From: Clostridia bacterium
GTDB lineage: Bacteria > Bacillota_A > Clostridia > Christensenellales > Aristaeellaceae
DNA length: 10,927 nucleotides
Direction of reading: 5' to 3'
Assembly (NCBI GenBank): GCA_017481185.1
Contig: JAFUPO010000044.1
Coordinates: 1-10,927, forward strand
The notes below the pieces were generated by a model. The model saw only the letters and a list, made by a program, of their open reading frames with translations. It was not told the origin of the DNA and made no database searches. Positions 1 through 6,916 of this stretch are shown here, piece after piece; position 1 is the stretch's first letter, and each line of letters opens with the position of its first letter. The position numbers and the translations under genes were made by a program.

Positions 1-1368
1 GCTGACGTAGATAAACGCATCAAAGCCCTTTTCGATGAGGCGGTCGCGCAGCTCCTCCGCAGGGGTCTTTTTGCCTGCGCCGCCGCCCATGGCCATCTGC
101 ACAAGGGCGTCCATGGGGCCTGCCGCGCCCTTCACCTGCACGATCATAATGCGCTTGTACTTGTCGGGGGTCAGGGGCAGAACGCCCTCATCCTTATACT
201 TAACCAGGGTCATGGCGTCCTTGCTGATGGCCGCGGCAGCCGCCTGGGCAGCCTCGGTGTTCAGCTGAGGCGCTGCGCTGGGCACCCGCTCCGCCTTTTT
301 GTGAAGGCCCATATGGGCCTTCAGGCCCAGGATGCGGGTAAGGGCCTCGGTCATGCGCTCCTCGCTGATGACGCCGGTGTTGTAGGCCTCCAGCATGGTG
401 GCAAAGTCTTCCTCAGGATCGTTGAAGAACAGAAACATATCGCAGCCAGCGTTGATAGAGGCGGGCAGCATCTCCTTGCGGGTCATGCGGTTGGTCATAC
501 CCACCATATGGCTGGCGTCGGTGACCACCATGCCGTTAAAGCCCAGCTTGTCTCTGAGCAGGCCGGTCATAATCTCCGGGCAGAGGGTGGCGGGCAGCAT
601 CTGGTCGTCGGTGATGCCGGGCTTCACCTGACGCATATATTCGGGCATCATGATGTGGCCGCCCATAATGGCATCCAGGTCTGCGTCAATCAGGGTCTTG
701 TACACCTTGCCGAAGGTGGCCATCCACGCCTCCTCGGTCATGGAGTTGACGTTGTTGGACAGGTGTGCGTCACGGAAATCCTCGCCGTTGCCAGGAAAGT
801 GCTTGGCAGCGCAGGCAAAGCCGGGAATGGTATGGGCGCCGTCCAGATAGGCCTTGCTCATTTGCGCCACCCGGTCTGCATCGCTGCCGAAGGCCCGGGC
901 CACGATCTCGGTGTTCTGCCAGTTGGAATGAATATCGCACACCGGGGCAAAGGCCATGTTGCAGCCGATGGAAGCAGCCTCCTCGTTGGAGAGGCGGCCC
1001 AGGTCATGGGCATACTGCACGTTGCCGGTGGCGCCGATCTTAATGCCCCCGGCGATGTAGCTGCCGTCGGAGCAACAGCCGGAGCCGCCCTGCTCGGTGT
1101 TGCAGGCGATGATCACCGGCACCTTGGCATACTTTTGCAGGATGCGGTTCTGCATCTGCACATACTGGCCGGGCATATTGTTGTAGCGGCAGCCGCCCAG
1201 ATGATACTTTTCCATCAGCTCCTTCAGGTAGGCTTCATCCATGCCCGCCGTGAGCTGGAAAAAGAGCTGGCCCACCTTTTCCTCAGGGGTCATGGAAGCG
1301 ATGGTGGACTGCACCCAAAGAATATCCTCGTCGCTGAGATAATAAGGCTTAGCTTTCAGATCGACCAT
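1..1368 (-). CDS. Glycoside hydrolase family 3 protein, NagZ-like, C-terminus off window
   Basis: Partial gene of 456 codons with no stop before the window edge. It resembles GH3 beta-N-acetylhexosaminidases and related beta-glycosidases, which cleave terminal beta-linked sugars by a retaining mechanism. Visible signatures are EQGG at residues 92-95, KHFPGNG at 189-195 (the family usually has KHFPGHG), a D200-A-H202 pair matching the Asp-His acid/base dyad known from NagZ, and VVTDASHMVG at 281-290, whose Asp284 sits where the catalytic nucleophile lies. The barrel domain ends near residue 355. An Ala-rich linker follows, then the start of a second alpha/beta domain (TLVKYKDEGVLPL from 387), so this is the longer two-domain form. 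I see no signal peptide, so it is probably cytoplasmic. The start is set by AAAGGAG, which overlaps the stop codon of the upstream HAD gene and implies translational coupling. The exact sugar specificity cannot be read from the sequence. Confidence 0.9.
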   Translation of the reverse strand, partial: MVDLKAKPYYLSDEDILWVQSTIASMTPEEKVGQLFFQLTAGMDEAYLKELMEKYHLGGCRYNNMPGQYVQMQNRILQKYAKVPVIIACNTEQGGSGCCSDGSYIAGGIKIGATGNVQYAHDLGRLSNEEAASIGCNMAFAPVCDIHSNWQNTEIVARAFGSDADRVAQMSKAYLDGAHTIPGFACAAKHFPGNGEDFRDAHLSNNVNSMTEEAWMATFGKVYKTLIDADLDAIMGGHIMMPEYMRQVKPGITDDQMLPATLCPEIMTGLLRDKLGFNGMVVTDASHMVGMTNRMTRKEMLPASINAGCDMFLFFNDPEEDFATMLEAYNTGVISEERMTEALTRILGLKAHMGLHKKAERVPSAAPQLNTEAAQAAAAAISKDAMTLVKYKDEGVLPLTPDKYKRIMIVQVKGAAGPMDALVQMAMGGGAGKKTPAEELRDRLIEKGFDAFIYVS

Positions 1369-1382
1369 AATATTGGCTCCTT

Positions 1383-2237
1383 TCACTTTTCAGGGCTGAG
1401 ATTTTTCAAAAATGCGTTGACCAGTTCTTTCTGATAGGGCCCGGCATAAGTACCGACCAGGAGGCGCTCAAAGCCTTCATCCATAAAGGCCTGCCAGCTC
1501 TCCTTTTCCTTTTTGACCTGAATGGGATAATAGAACACGCCGTTACGCTGGGCCGCCTCATAATCGCCGGGGGCGTCGCCGCACATAACCACATGGCTGG
1601 GGTCATAACCCTTTTTCAAAAGCTCGGCAATGCAAAAGGCCTTGCTGCCTACATTTTGCGACAGCACAATGTCTGTGTGCTGCAAAAGGCCGTATTTTTC
1701 CCACTCCTCCAATACCGCATCCAGATTGGCGCTGGAAACGATGGCCACATCCGCCCGCTCATGAGCAAAGGCCAGGGCTTCCTTGGCCAAGGGGAAGGGC
1801 AGCTTTTCCTCATCAGGCAATTCATTGATGGCGGCGTTCACAGCCTTGCTCCATTGAAGGGCCTTTTGGAGGCTCACCGCCTGGGGCTGCTGGGCAATGG
1901 CTTTTTCCAGCGCGCCGTTGGAAAGCTCCGGGCTGATCTCCACCCAGTCTTCCAGCGCCTCAAGATCTGGGATGGGGCAATAGCGCTTGTTGATCTCCCC
2001 CAGCGCCATGGCCAAACCCTTAAAGCGGTTGATGCCCCGGGTCATGGTATAAAGATTGATGTCGTTCCACCGTTTTAGAATGGGTTCCTGCCACTGTTCC
2101 AATCCCCACGCCTTGACCATGCAGGGGCCAAAGCAGCGGATGTGCTTAATATCCATGGTGTCCATAGCGCAGCCGTCGCTGTCCACACAGACCAGGTAGT
2201 TCTTGGTTTTAACGTATTGGCTCAGATCCTTTGCCAT
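1383..2237 (-). CDS. HAD-superfamily hydrolase (phosphatase-like)
   Basis: Protein of 284 aa. The four HAD motifs are visible: motif I VCVDSDG with Asp19 and Asp21 (nucleophile and acid/base), motif II IVSSA with Ser168/169, motif III Lys199 in GSKAF, and motif IV CGDAPGD with Asp221 and Asp225 for Mg2+. A large helical insert (about residues 30-145) between motifs I and II acts as a C1-type cap and would set substrate choice. There is no signal peptide or membrane segment, so it is cytoplasmic. The start has a strong AAAGGAGGATCACG leader. The gene ends 14 bases before the GH3 gene, whose ribosome binding site overlaps this stop, so the two are co-translated. A sugar-phosphate or similar phosphomonoester released downstream of glycoside breakdown is a plausible but unproven substrate. 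A TATACT sequence at 2277-2282 (minus) could be a -10 element, though I see no convincing -35 box. Confidence 0.85.
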   Translation of the reverse strand: MAKDLSQYVKTKNYLVCVDSDGCAMDTMDIKHIRCFGPCMVKAWGLEQWQEPILKRWNDINLYTMTRGINRFKGLAMALGEINKRYCPIPDLEALEDWVEISPELSNGALEKAIAQQPQAVSLQKALQWSKAVNAAINELPDEEKLPFPLAKEALAFAHERADVAIVSSANLDAVLEEWEKYGLLQHTDIVLSQNVGSKAFCIAELLKKGYDPSHVVMCGDAPGDYEAAQRNGVFYYPIQVKKEKESWQAFMDEGFERLLVGTYAGPYQKELVNAFLKNLSPEK

Positions 2238-2341
2238 CGTGATCCTCCTTTTGATAAGCCCTGTGAACTATCTCTTAGTATAGCCGTTTTTTATCCCAAA
2301 TGCCCATATAGGATTTTTGCGGCCTTTCGTAGAATTTTTAG

Positions 2342-2380
2342 AAATTTAAAGCCCCGCCCAGAAAACTCTCCAGGTGGGGC
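2342..2380 (-). terminator. Possible intrinsic terminator after the LicD gene
   Basis: Directly after the LicD stop, the minus strand can fold GCCCCACC against GGCGGGGC (plus positions 2373-2380 and 2351-2358) with one A-C mismatch, followed by TTTAAATTT. The weak T tract and the mismatch make this only a moderate candidate. It fits the boundary between the three-gene operon and the HAD/GH3 pair. Confidence 0.4.
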
Positions 2381-2388
2381 GCGGCCTA

Positions 2389-3219
2389 TCACAATTTTAC
2401 TTCAATGATCATGTGCTTGTTTTCACGCTTGTCCTCGGGGGGAAGCTTCATATAGTCGCCGTAGATGGTTTTTAAATACAGGTCGCTGTCGCCTGGGCAG
2501 GCAAACTGGGTATCCTCAAACTGTTTTTCACACCAGGAGTCGAAGCACAAGTTCTTCAGCACCCATCTGCCGTAAAGCACGCCGCCGGTTTGCTCATACC
2601 AGCGGCCGGTATCCTGGCCGTTATAGCGGCGCATCATCTTGTTATACTTCTTTTTCAGGGTTTCCCGGCTGAACAGGCTGGCCATCAGGCGGAAAGGCAG
2701 GCACATAAGCCAGCTTTTCAGGCGGCGGCCAGGCTCCTGCCAGGCCTTCCAGGGGGTGAGGCCGTTTTTCATCCACATGGTAAACTTATACAGGCACACA
2801 AAGAACCCCTGAAAGAGGATCTGATGTTTCTTGGCCGGAAAACGGTCATAGGGATACACGTCCACATAGACCTCGTTGTGGGCTCCCGTTTCCTGGGAGG
2901 AAGCCTCTACATACACCGTGCCCAGCTTGCGCATTTTGGCAAAGGCATAAGGATAGTTGGGATCGTTATCCCAGGTCTGCAAAAAGTAGCCTGGCTTAAG
3001 CTTTTCAGGCGCAATGGCCAAAAGCTTTTCATAATCCTCTCGCAGCAGGCCAATATCCATATCATCATCCCAGGGAATAAAACCCTTATGGCGCACCGCT
3101 CCCAGCAGCGTGCCGGAATCCAAAAAATACCGGATCCCGTTTTCATCGCATACCCGTTTAAGCTCCTTGGCGATCTCCAGCTGGGTTAATTGCACCTGAC
3201 GCAAAAGCTCTTTATCCAT
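2389..3219 (-). CDS. LicD-family phosphotransferase
   Basis: Protein of 276 aa from the chosen start. The LicD family (nucleotidyltransferase fold) transfers phosphocholine or related headgroups from a CDP-activated donor onto surface glycans such as teichoic acid or capsule. Family features are GTLLGAVRH at residues 36-44, the metal-binding cluster WDDDMDIG at 50-57 (Asp51-53 and Asp55), VYVDVYPYD at 117-125 and the C-terminal YGDYMKLPP at 253-261. A hydrophobic stretch at about 134-150 may associate with the membrane. A longer frame with an ATG reaches 3294, but it would overlap the upstream gene by 70 bases. The ATG at 3219 lies five bases after that gene's stop and has GCGGAG eight bases upstream, so I prefer it. 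It is the last gene of the racemase-cytidylyltransferase-LicD operon. The actual headgroup is unknown. Confidence 0.9.
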   Translation of the reverse strand: MDKELLRQVQLTQLEIAKELKRVCDENGIRYFLDSGTLLGAVRHKGFIPWDDDMDIGLLREDYEKLLAIAPEKLKPGYFLQTWDNDPNYPYAFAKMRKLGTVYVEASSQETGAHNEVYVDVYPYDRFPAKKHQILFQGFFVCLYKFTMWMKNGLTPWKAWQEPGRRLKSWLMCLPFRLMASLFSRETLKKKYNKMMRRYNGQDTGRWYEQTGGVLYGRWVLKNLCFDSWCEKQFEDTQFACPGDSDLYLKTIYGDYMKLPPEDKRENKHMIIEVKL

Positions 3220-3224
3220 TACGC

Positions 3225-3974
3225 TTACTCCGCAGGCTGCGCAAAATGGCGCTCCGCCCGTTTCAAATCCTCCGCATCGTCGATCTCGCACCACATGGAA
3301 GCAGGTACCTCCACGATCCGTGCGTCACATTCCCGGTAGTAGAGCAGGCTGCCCAGCACCTTTTCGTAGTAGCTGTTGACGCCCATATTGGCCACATACC
3401 ACCGCACCAGCGGGATGAATTTCTTTTGAACAAAACCCTTTTCAAAGCGGTAGAGGTTTACTGTTTTGCGCATATGGGTATAGTCGAACCCATCCTCCTG
3501 CCACTTGCCCAGGATCAGCGCCCGGGCCGTATCCCCTTCCACCACCTCGATAACAGAGCCATCCATGGTGGCAGGGTCAAAGGGGCTTACCAGAATGGAA
3601 CATTCTCCCTGGCCTGCCAGTAGTTTCTCCAGCATCGTTTTTTTGTAAATCAGGTCACATTCCAGCAAGAGCATATCCGAATCGCAAAAATCTGCCGCCT
3701 GATACAGGGAGTAAATATTGTTGGTGGTTAGGTACTCCTTGTTTTCAAAATACCGAACGGGCACGCCCTGCCATGCATCGCCGATGGCGCTGCGAATATA
3801 GTCCGCCATATGCCCCACAACGATGCCGATCTCCTCAATACCGCAGGCCGTAAGGCAATTCAGGGCATTTACCAAAAGCGGCGTGCCGTTTACCGGCACC
3901 ATGGACTTGGGCATCGTATCTGTCAAAGGGCGCAGGCGCTTGCCGAAGCCAGCGGCCAGGATTAAAGCTTTCAT
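3225..3974 (-). CDS. LicC/PntC-like cytidylyltransferase (NTP transferase family)
   Basis: Protein of 249 aa, the full length for LicC-type enzymes, which make CDP-choline from CTP and phosphocholine. The PntC relatives use 2-aminoethylphosphonate. The nucleotide-binding N-terminus is present: LILAAGFGKRLRPLT at residues 4-18 and PKSMVPVNGTPL at 22-33. TTNNIYSLYQA at 83-93 is highly typical of the LicC group, Asp107 in LLLECD is positioned for Mg2+, and WCEIDDAEDL at 228-237 closes the domain. It starts 22 bases after the racemase stop, behind an AGAGG element, and ends five bases before the LicD start, so the three genes are one transcription unit. A CDP-X donor made here would be used directly by LicD. 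Choline kinase (LicA) and the choline transporter (LicB) are not in the window, so the substrate could be phosphocholine supplied from elsewhere or a different phosphorylated or phosphonate headgroup. Confidence 0.88.
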   Translation of the reverse strand: MKALILAAGFGKRLRPLTDTMPKSMVPVNGTPLLVNALNCLTACGIEEIGIVVGHMADYIRSAIGDAWQGVPVRYFENKEYLTTNNIYSLYQAADFCDSDMLLLECDLIYKKTMLEKLLAGQGECSILVSPFDPATMDGSVIEVVEGDTARALILGKWQEDGFDYTHMRKTVNLYRFEKGFVQKKFIPLVRWYVANMGVNSYYEKVLGSLLYYRECDARIVEVPASMWCEIDDAEDLKRAERHFAQPAE

Positions 3975-3996
3975 CGTTTAAGAACCTCTTTTTCTT

Positions 3997-4719
3997 TCAT
4001 TCTTCGGCGGCCCATTCCTGATGGATCGCTTCTAACGCCACATACAAAGGATCCACCACCTTGCAGGCCAAACGCCCGCAGAGCTTGGCATCCATCTGAT
4101 CGTAGAGCACAGGCAGCTCCGTACAGCCCAGGATGCAAGCCTCCTCCGCCCGGGAGATAAGCTTTGCCAGGGTTGCACAAGCCTCGGGCGTAATCGCATC
4201 CTGTTTAACGGCCTCAATCAGATCCCGCAGCACCGGAAACTCGCTCTCAGCCGGGCAATCGCAAAGGATACCAGCAGCCTCCAGCTTCCGCTGATAAATC
4301 TGCGACAGAAGGGTTCCCTCAGTTGCCAGCAAATAGACGCGGCTCACCTTTGCTGCTTTCAGATCCTCCACGCAGGCATCAATGATATGCACCACGCGTT
4401 CCCGGGCCTGGGGCAGTTTTTCATAAACCTCCTCCAGAAACAGATGAGAGGTATTGCAGCCCAAAAGAAGCCGTGTGGCCCCGGAGCGAATCAGCCCTTG
4501 AAGGGAATCCGCCATCTGCTGAACCAGCGCCTCCCGGCCCTCGTTATAGAGCACCGCACGAACCCGGCTGGGCATGGTGCAGTTGTTGTCAATCAGCAGC
4601 CGTGGCCTGTCCCACTCCTTGTGAGCTGGAAATATCTTGGCATACTGCTTGAACAGATGGATGGTTGCATAGGTGCCCATGCCGCCCAGCACGCCCAGCA
4701 CATAAGGCTCTTGGGACAT
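3997..4719 (-). CDS. Aspartate/glutamate racemase family protein
   Basis: Protein of 240 aa in the cofactor-independent Asp/Glu racemase superfamily, which inverts the alpha carbon using two cysteines. The N-terminus has LGVLGGMGTYAT (residues 8-19), close to the family's GILGGMGPEAT with Thr-Tyr in place of Pro-Glu. The first catalytic cysteine is Cys88 in LGCNTSH and the second is Cys199 in ILGCTELPVL, so both are retained. The family also includes hydantoin racemase and maleate isomerase-like members, so the substrate is not certain. The start follows AAGGGGGAG at good spacing. It is the first gene of the operon with the LicC-like and LicD genes, which suggests that its product (perhaps a D-amino acid) feeds surface-polymer decoration. 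The 118 bases upstream, as far as the terminator of the PRTase gene, are A/T-rich and must hold the operon promoter. I see only weak candidates, one of them overlapping a small palindrome at 4820-4832. Confidence 0.85.
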   Translation of the reverse strand: MSQEPYVLGVLGGMGTYATIHLFKQYAKIFPAHKEWDRPRLLIDNNCTMPSRVRAVLYNEGREALVQQMADSLQGLIRSGATRLLLGCNTSHLFLEEVYEKLPQARERVVHIIDACVEDLKAAKVSRVYLLATEGTLLSQIYQRKLEAAGILCDCPAESEFPVLRDLIEAVKQDAITPEACATLAKLISRAEEACILGCTELPVLYDQMDAKLCGRLACKVVDPLYVALEAIHQEWAAEE

Positions 4720-4837
4720 TGAATCTCCCCCTTTTCAGCTGCACCCGCATCACTGCATAAACTCAATTCTATATAATATTCGTGTTCAACCGCCATAATC
4801 CTGCTATCCCAAACCGAATGATCAAAATGATCCCCCT

Positions 4838-4868
4838 AAAAAGGGGCCGCCGGCAAAGCCGACGGCCC
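4838..4868 (-). terminator. Strong intrinsic terminator of the PRTase-like gene
   Basis: On the minus strand GGGCCGTCGGC (4868-4858) pairs with GCCGGCGGCCC (4854-4844) across a TTT loop. The eleven-pair stem has one G-U wobble and is followed by CTTTTT. It lies 16 bases after the PRTase stop and insulates the racemase operon. Confidence 0.88.
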
Positions 4869-4884
4869 TTTCAAACTTAATCCT

Positions 4885-5529
4885 TTACTTAAAGCTGGAG
4901 ATGCCGAAGCTGTTGACCATGCCATCCAGCTTGATGCCTGCCTTGCACAGGGGGCACTCGTTGGAGGGGCAGCTCTCATAATCATCCAGATGGTTGCGCT
5001 TGCTGTAAACGCTGTTCACAGGGAAGCCCTCGCACTCATCCACACAGGTGAAAATGGCGCAGATGCCTACAGCCTCACCGCCGTAGTAACGGATGGCTTC
5101 AATGGCCGCCCGTGCGGTATAGCCGGTGGTTACCGAGGCAGACAGCACCAGCACGTGCTTGCCTACGATCATGGGAGCAATGTTGTCCCGAAAGATTAGC
5201 TGGCTGCCGCTGGTATGCTCAGGCGTTACCACATACACGGTGCGGTGCGCGTTCATGTTGGCATAACCGGCCCGGGTCAGCTCAGAGGCCATGCAGGCGC
5301 CGATAACCTCTGTGCCATCCAGGCACAGAATGGTATCAATGATGGTAGAAGCCTTGTATTTTGAGCACAGGGTAATGGCCGCTTCCCGGGCCTCGGAAAG
5401 GCGGTGCTTGGTCATGGTCAGGTCGATATAGTAATTAATGTGGCTGTGGCTGGTGGCAAAGTGCCCCATGGCCAAGCGAAGGGGAACATTACCCGTCTTG
5501 TTAGGATATTCGATCAAACGGACTGCCAT
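4885..5529 (-). CDS. Orotate phosphoribosyltransferase-like protein
   Basis: Protein of 214 aa with a type I PRTase fold. Segment 123-160 (GKHVLVLSASVTTGYT, then AIEAIRYYGGEAVGICAIF) aligns with the PRPP-binding strand-loop-helix of PyrE-type enzymes. In most PRTases this loop reads VLVVDDVxTTGxT with two acidic residues that contact the PRPP ribose hydroxyls; here the pair is Ser130-Ala131. The C-terminal part has CPSNECPLCKAGIK (Cys187, Cys192, Cys195), which could bind a metal. Expected activity is transfer of phosphoribose to or from a base, but the altered loop leaves the catalytic status open. Confidence in the fold is higher than in the activity. The start has AGGAGAGATCAGT upstream. 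It is monocistronic, with its own promoter at 5604-5632 and terminator at 4838-4868. The leader of about 68 bases contains a small hairpin (UCGUCU/AGAUGA, plus 5565-5580). Confidence 0.75.
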   Translation of the reverse strand: MAVRLIEYPNKTGNVPLRLAMGHFATSHSHINYYIDLTMTKHRLSEAREAAITLCSKYKASTIIDTILCLDGTEVIGACMASELTRAGYANMNAHRTVYVVTPEHTSGSQLIFRDNIAPMIVGKHVLVLSASVTTGYTARAAIEAIRYYGGEAVGICAIFTCVDECEGFPVNSVYSKRNHLDDYESCPSNECPLCKAGIKLDGMVNSFGISSFK

Positions 5530-5603
5530 ACTGATCTCTCCTATTCAATCTGTTTTTTGACTGGTCATCTGCCTAGACGATCGTGTTTTTTCTTGTGCAA
5601 AGT

Positions 5604-5632
5604 ATTATACATGGTTTGCTATGAAATGGCAA
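5604..5632 (-). promoter_or_regulatory. Sigma-A promoter for the PRTase-like gene
   Basis: On the minus strand TTGCCA (5632-5627) is followed by exactly 17 bases and then a perfect TATAAT (5609-5604). Transcription would start near 5597, about 68 bases before the ATG at 5529. Confidence 0.85.
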
Positions 5633-5692
5633 GCACTTTTGCAACGAAATGCATATGGGGATTCCGGCAGCGTTTTTTGTTTCATTTGGCAA

Positions 5693-5722
5693 TTGCCGTT
5701 CTATCATTGAGTATGGTAAAAT
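5693..5722 (+). promoter_or_regulatory. Candidate promoter for the secreted phosphatase gene
   Basis: TTGCCG (5693-5698), an 18-base spacer and TAAAAT (5717-5722) lie 45 bases before the ATG at 5767. Both boxes depart from consensus, so the assignment is moderate. The region also has TTGGCA at 5686-5691, which gives less standard spacing to the nearby A/T-rich candidates. Confidence 0.45.
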
Positions 5723-5766
5723 ATTAGAATCATTTTCCCTTTGGGAACCGAAAGGATGGGATCTCC

Positions 5767-6867
5767 ATGAAGATGAAGAAGCTGCTCTCCCTGCTCCTGG
5801 TGTGCATGATGGCGCTGTCTATGACCGTTGCCGCCAATGCTGAAACCGTGACTGTAACCGGCAAAGTCGCTGAAATTGAAAAGTACGGTCATGCCCTGTT
5901 GGATACCACCATTAATGATTTTCTGGCCGCTGGTTTTGCCCTGGGCGATGAGATCACCGTTCAGGCTGGTACCTATACCGGCGATATGCCCTTCTATGAC
6001 GGTTATTATGTAGACAATGGCGATTACATGGTCCGCGCTTATCCCGGCCACACCTGCATCGCCGTGTGCATCAACTATGGCAAGTTCGCTGAAACCGCCG
6101 GCATCGGCGTGGGCGACGAAGTGACCCTGACCCTGAAAACCAAGGCTGCCTACCTGGCCACCCAGGAGATCAGCTCTCTGGTATACACCAATGATCCTGC
6201 CGACTATGCCTCTGAGGAAGTCTTTGCCAACTTCCGCATGGTGAAGGCCGGTCAGATCGGCGAGGGCAAGCTCTACCGCAGCGCCTCTCCCATCAACAAT
6301 GAAAACAACCGCGCCGCCACCGCCAACAAGCTGGTGGAAGCTGCGGGTGTGAAGTCTGTGATGAACATGGGCGATACCGATGAGGAAATTGCCGCCTACG
6401 CCGCTGCCGAGGATTTCGATTCCGCCTACTACAAAAAGCTCTATGACGAAGGCAGCGTCATCGCCCTGGGTATGCCCGTGAACTTCTCCTCCGAGGAGTT
6501 TGCCGCCGGTATCGTGAAGGGCCTGACTTTCCTCTCCGAAAAAGAAGCTCCCTATCTGGTCCACTGCACCGAAGGCAAGGACCGGGCTGGCTTCACCTCC
6601 ATGCTGCTGGCCGCCCTCATGGGCGCCACCCAGGAGGAAATCGTGACTGATTACATGACCAGCTATGTGAACTACTATCACCTGGACCCCGTAGCTGACG
6701 CTGCCAAGTATGATATGATCGCCGAAAAGAACGTGATGGAAATGCTCAAAACCGTGGCCGGCGGCTCCCTGGAGGGCGTGGACCTGGCCAAGGCCGCTGA
6801 GGACTACCTGACCAAAAACGGCATGGCTCCCGAGGCTGTTGAAGCCCTGAAGACCAATCTGAAGTAA
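5767..6867 (+). CDS. Secreted tyrosine/dual-specificity phosphatase-like protein with extra N-terminal domain
   Basis: Protein of 366 aa. Residues 1-25 form a signal peptide: charged MKMKK, a hydrophobic core and an ANA/E cleavage site after Ala25. There is no lipobox or later membrane segment, so it is likely released outside the cell. Residues 28-124 resemble the beta-rich C-terminal domain of SAM hydroxide adenosyltransferases (pattern V-x-x-I-x-KYG, then GHTCIAVCINYGKFAE and GIGVGDEVTL); this is my reading and is tentative. Residues 155-366 are a PTP domain of the Y_phosphatase3 type: FRMVKAGQIGEGKLYRSASP near its start and the P-loop HCTEGKDRAG at 266-275, giving Cys267 as nucleophile and Arg273 as phosphate binder (CX5R). 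Candidate substrates are phosphotyrosine proteins, phosphoinositides or other phosphoesters. The start has AAAGGA ten bases upstream. The gene stands alone, with a promoter candidate upstream and a terminator downstream. Confidence 0.85.
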   Translation: MKMKKLLSLLLVCMMALSMTVAANAETVTVTGKVAEIEKYGHALLDTTINDFLAAGFALGDEITVQAGTYTGDMPFYDGYYVDNGDYMVRAYPGHTCIAVCINYGKFAETAGIGVGDEVTLTLKTKAAYLATQEISSLVYTNDPADYASEEVFANFRMVKAGQIGEGKLYRSASPINNENNRAATANKLVEAAGVKSVMNMGDTDEEIAAYAAAEDFDSAYYKKLYDEGSVIALGMPVNFSSEEFAAGIVKGLTFLSEKEAPYLVHCTEGKDRAGFTSMLLAALMGATQEEIVTDYMTSYVNYYHLDPVADAAKYDMIAEKNVMEMLKTVAGGSLEGVDLAKAAEDYLTKNGMAPEAVEALKTNLK

Positions 6868-6882
6868 TGCCTTTCATTTAAG

Positions 6883-6909
6883 AAAGCGCCGGAGTTCTCC
6901 GGCGCTTTT
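6883..6909. terminator. Bidirectional intrinsic terminator between convergent genes
   Basis: GCGCCGGA (6886-6893) pairs perfectly with TCCGGCGC (6898-6905) across a four-base loop, with AAA on the left and TTTT on the right. On the plus strand it ends the phosphatase gene 15 bases after its stop. On the minus strand it lies eight bases after the anti-sigma stop, with a weaker T tract. Confidence 0.88.
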
Positions 6910-6916
6910 GTTGTGC

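Noticed and set aside
301..1434. Long plus-strand open frame opposite the GH3 gene
   Set aside because: It is antisense to a clear GH3 gene, rich in Gly/His/Ala from reversed codons, and has no ribosome binding site or domain.
4820..4832. GATCA-TTT-TGATC palindrome upstream of the racemase operon
   Set aside because: Short and A/T-rich, with no second copy and no regulator nearby. An operator cannot be supported.
5704..6681. Minus-strand open frame of 325 codons opposite the phosphatase
   Set aside because: It mirrors a gene with a signal peptide and an intact CX5R motif. Its own sequence is low-complexity Gly/His/Val typical of antisense frames.
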